Of a stretch of DNA of 9,044 bases, positions 7,123 to 9,044 are shown one piece after another. Source of the DNA: Ruminococcaceae bacterium UBA1785 (GTDB lineage Bacteria; Bacillota; Clostridia; Oscillospirales; Acutalibacteraceae). The stretch is from contig DCGF01000056.1 in the NCBI GenBank assembly GCA_002314555.1, positions 1 to 9,044 of the forward strand, read 5' to 3'. A model generated the notes under the pieces. That model saw only the letters and a list, made by a program, of their open reading frames with translations. It made no database searches and had not been told where the DNA came from. A program made the position numbers and the translations under genes. Each line of letters starts with the position of its first letter. The first letter of the stretch is position 1.

Positions 7123-7843
7123 AATTAGTGTAAAAGACCTCCATAAGAGCTTTGGAAAGAATGAAGTTCTCTGCGGAATTTCTGCAGACGTCAAAGAGGG
7201 CGAAGTAGTCTGCGTTATTGGTCCTTCAGGTGGAGGAAAGAGTACTTTCCTTCGTTGCATTAACAAACTTGAAGATGTAACAAAAGGACAGATTGTTGTT
7301 GATGAGTATGAGATCACTGATAAAAAGGTAGACATTAACAAAGCTCGTCAAAACATCGGCATGGTTTTCCAGCAGTTTAATTTGTTCCCAAATAAAACTG
7401 TACTTGAAAATATCATGCTTGCCCCAGTTGACTGTAAGCTTCTCACTAAAGAAGAGGCTAAGGTTCGTGCTCTTGAACTTCTTAAAAGAGTAGGAATTGA
7501 AGATAAGGCTAACGCCTATCCTCATTCTCTCTCAGGCGGCCAGCAGCAGCGTGTAGCTATAGCTCGTGCTCTTGCTATGAACCCTGATGTAATGCTCTTT
7601 GATGAGCCGACCTCTGCTTTAGACCCTGAGATGGTTGGTGAAGTTTTAGCAGTTATGAAGGAACTTGCTGAGCAGGGTATGACTATGGTTATAGTAACTC
7701 ATGAAATGGGCTTTGCTAGAGACGTAGCTGACCGTGTGCTCTTTATAGCAGATGGCGTAATTTGCGAAGAGGGTACACCTGCGGAAATCTTTGATAATCC
7801 TCAGCAGAAGAGAACTCAGGACTTCCTCGCGGCAGTTTTATAA
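7094..7843 (+). CDS. Polar amino acid ABC transporter ATP-binding protein (GlnQ/HisP type)
   Basis: A 249-residue cytoplasmic ATPase that powers the transporter encoded by the two genes before it. All nucleotide-binding elements are visible: aromatic A-loop position F20, Walker A GPSGGGKST (43-51), Q loop Q93-Q94 in VFQQFNLFPNKTVLENI, signature LSGGQQQR (146-153), Walker B LFDEP (D170, catalytic E171), D loop SALDPE, and H-loop H203 in VTHEMGFA. The FNLFP segment, the SALDPE form and the EEGTPAEIFDNPQ ending are characteristic of the amino acid (PAAT) group. The length is normal and there is no extra regulatory C-terminal domain. It is the last gene of the operon, followed at once by a hairpin terminator. 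Confidence 0.95.
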   Translation: MNTNISDTIKISVKDLHKSFGKNEVLCGISADVKEGEVVCVIGPSGGGKSTFLRCINKLEDVTKGQIVVDEYEITDKKVDINKARQNIGMVFQQFNLFPNKTVLENIMLAPVDCKLLTKEEAKVRALELLKRVGIEDKANAYPHSLSGGQQQRVAIARALAMNPDVMLFDEPTSALDPEMVGEVLAVMKELAEQGMTMVIVTHEMGFARDVADRVLFIADGVICEEGTPAEIFDNPQQKRTQDFLAAVL

Positions 7844-7848
7844 TAACT

Positions 7849-7882
7849 AAAAAAGAGACAGTCTTTCGGCTGTCTCTTTTTT
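7849..7882. terminator. Bidirectional intrinsic terminator between convergent genes
   Basis: AAAAAAGAGACAG (7849-7861) pairs perfectly with CTGTCTCTTTTTT (7870-7882), a 13-bp stem with an 8-base loop. The A run on one side and the T run on the other give a U-tract for transcripts from either strand. It lies 5 bases after the ATPase stop and about 70 bases beyond the stop of the minus-strand phosphoesterase gene, so it can serve both. Confidence 0.9.
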
Positions 7883-7883
7883 C

Positions 7884-7923
7884 ATTAATTTATTAATTTA
7901 TTAAGTTATTTGTTTATTTATTC
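7884..7923. repeat. Degenerate 8-bp tandem repeat, AT-rich
   Basis: Five consecutive 8-base units: ATTAATTT, ATTAATTT, ATTAAGTT, ATTTGTTT, ATTTATTC. The first two are identical and the rest drift. It occupies most of the gap between the terminator and the phosphoesterase stop. No gene is visible in it; it may be simple replication-slippage DNA. Confidence 0.5.
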
Positions 7924-7954
7924 TCATTTAAATTTGCTGATTTGTTATCCCTAT

Positions 7955-9044
7955 TTAAGGTGCTGGATTTTCATAAAGATAACTTTCTGTATCTACAGTT
8001 ACAAATTTATTTGTAGAAACGCCGTAGTCTTTATAAGCATTTTTATGCTCTTCAGACCAAGTGCCGTCAGGTTTTACTGTGATGAGAACGGCGCCGCGCT
8101 GTAAACCATATCTGTTAATACCGGTGTAGGCGATATTATCAAGTGAATAACCGTATGAGAGAGTAACGCCTTTATAAACAACAACTGCGTTGTTAACGTG
8201 GTCGTGTCCGCAGAAGATAGCTTCCATAGTATTGAGCCCATCAGGACCGAGTGTCTCAAAGAGTGAGTCTTGGTCAACTGGATCTATTTCAGTGTTTGAG
8301 CGTCCGCCGTACAAGATAGGTTCATCCCAAAAACCGTTTATTAACTGTGTGGTTTCGGTATCTTTAAAATCATTGGCCTTAAGGTCTTGATATGCTGCTT
8401 CGAATTCGCCTGTTGGGATGTGGAAGAAATAGAGACTCTTAACATCTTCACCGTTACTTTTGCTGAGAGACTTAATAGTATCAGCTGCCCAATTTACTTG
8501 AAGGTCATTTATAGTGTCATACTGACCGTTAATAGTTGCTGATAGGCTGGTGTCGATGTAATCGTTTGAGTCAATGAGCATAAGAGCTTTCCTAATCTTA
8601 CCATCTGTGTTCTTTAAGAGGACACACTGATTAGTTACGCCATACTCATCAAAGTCTGACTGGAAGATACAGTATTTAGAATAGCCACTCGCATAAACTT
8701 CTCCGAGCTTTTGACGATTTGTGAAATCGAAAGCCTCTGTGTCGTGATTGCCGAAAGTAACTGTATAATAAACGCCGAGTTTATCGAACATCTTCATTAC
8801 TGTTTTAGCTGTGGATTTGTTATTTAATGTTCCACCGCCATTAAATCCTACGGCAGGTACACAGAAGGTACTATCACCGAGTACTACTAAAAGGTCAGGC
8901 TTTTCCTTTTGAACCATAGTCATAACTTCGTAGATGGTCTTTTTATCATTCTTAAGGGTTGCAAAACCACCGCCGATATGGATGTCGTTAATCTGCATGA
9001 TACGAATATCATCATCTGTAGTGATAGTGTAGTAGCCCTCTTTT
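7955..9044 (-). CDS. Calcineurin-like metallophosphoesterase, Dcr2-like, 5' end cut by window edge
   Basis: The frame is open from the stop at 7955 to the right edge (363 codons seen, 5' incomplete). An ATG at 8998 exists, but the codons before it (EGYYTITTDDDIRI) look like the first strand of the domain leading into the DIH motif, so it is probably internal. Numbering from that ATG, all five metal motifs are visible: D5-x-H7, GD (41-42), GNHD (83-86), H193 in FFHIPTGEF and GHDH (264-267). The HIPxxEF form, the GHDHVNN block and the later YGYS and RGAVLITV segments fit the Dcr2-like branch of two-metal phosphoesterases. Any signal peptide, and so location and substrate, lies outside the view. 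It is convergent with the transporter operon and need not be functionally linked to it. Confidence 0.9.
   Translation of the reverse strand, partial: KEGYYTITTDDDIRIMQINDIHIGGGFATLKNDKKTIYEVMTMVQKEKPDLLVVLGDSTFCVPAVGFNGGGTLNNKSTAKTVMKMFDKLGVYYTVTFGNHDTEAFDFTNRQKLGEVYASGYSKYCIFQSDFDEYGVTNQCVLLKNTDGKIRKALMLIDSNDYIDTSLSATINGQYDTINDLQVNWAADTIKSLSKSNGEDVKSLYFFHIPTGEFEAAYQDLKANDFKDTETTQLINGFWDEPILYGGRSNTEIDPVDQDSLFETLGPDGLNTMEAIFCGHDHVNNAVVVYKGVTLSYGYSLDNIAYTGINRYGLQRGAVLITVKPDGTWSEEHKNAYKDYGVSTNKFVTVDTESYLYENPAP

Noticed and set aside
7884..7923. CRISPR-like or attachment-site repeat
   Set aside because: The units are 8 bases, AT-only in character, contiguous without spacers and degenerate, so this is simple tandem DNA rather than an array or an att site.
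7910..8104. 64-codon plus-strand frame in the AT-rich gap and phosphoesterase 3' end
   Set aside because: It is Phe/Ile/Tyr-rich as expected from AT-rich DNA, overlaps the repeat and the conserved end of the phosphoesterase gene, and has no ribosome binding site.

Overview
The window looks like chromosomal DNA of a low-to-moderate GC, Gram-positive anaerobe of the Clostridia. A Lachnospiraceae member (Butyrivibrio/Pseudobutyrivibrio/Eubacterium type) is my best guess. The grounds are AT-rich intergenic DNA, strong AGGAGG-type ribosome binding sites, consensus sigma-A promoters, a lipoprotein-type solute-binding protein, and the style of the signalling proteins. The genus is inference; no marker gene is present. 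I see no mobile element, CRISPR array, tRNA or rRNA.

Left part (1-5545) is a signalling locus. On the minus strand, running off the left edge, is a response regulator whose output is a PP2C/SpoIIE-type (RsbU-like) serine/threonine phosphatase. About 170 bp away on the plus strand begins a large soluble hybrid histidine kinase (coiled coil, PAS-like region, HisKA, HATPase, degenerate receiver, intact receiver, HPt). Sixteen bases after it comes a FIST-domain protein, a predicted small-ligand sensor, and then a strong intrinsic terminator. The divergent intergenic region carries one good promoter for each direction. The simplest reading is a phosphorelay: FIST protein or PAS region as input, hybrid kinase with HPt, then the REC-PP2C phosphatase, which would act on an anti-sigma-antagonist (STAS) protein lying outside the window. 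That wiring is inference.

Middle part (5549-7882) is a self-contained polar amino acid ABC uptake operon with its own promoter: lipoprotein substrate-binding protein, permease (GTG start) and ATPase. The permease and ATPase reading frames overlap by 29 bp. A 13-bp-stem hairpin that can work as a terminator in both directions closes it.

Right part (7884-9044) holds a short AT-rich stretch with a degenerate 8-bp tandem repeat. A convergent minus-strand metallophosphoesterase gene of the Dcr2-like type follows, and its 5' end lies beyond the right edge.

Start sites: the kinase, binding-protein and ATPase frames are all open upstream of the starts chosen here. In each case the Shine-Dalgarno sequence, and for the kinase also the promoter, supports the shorter protein.
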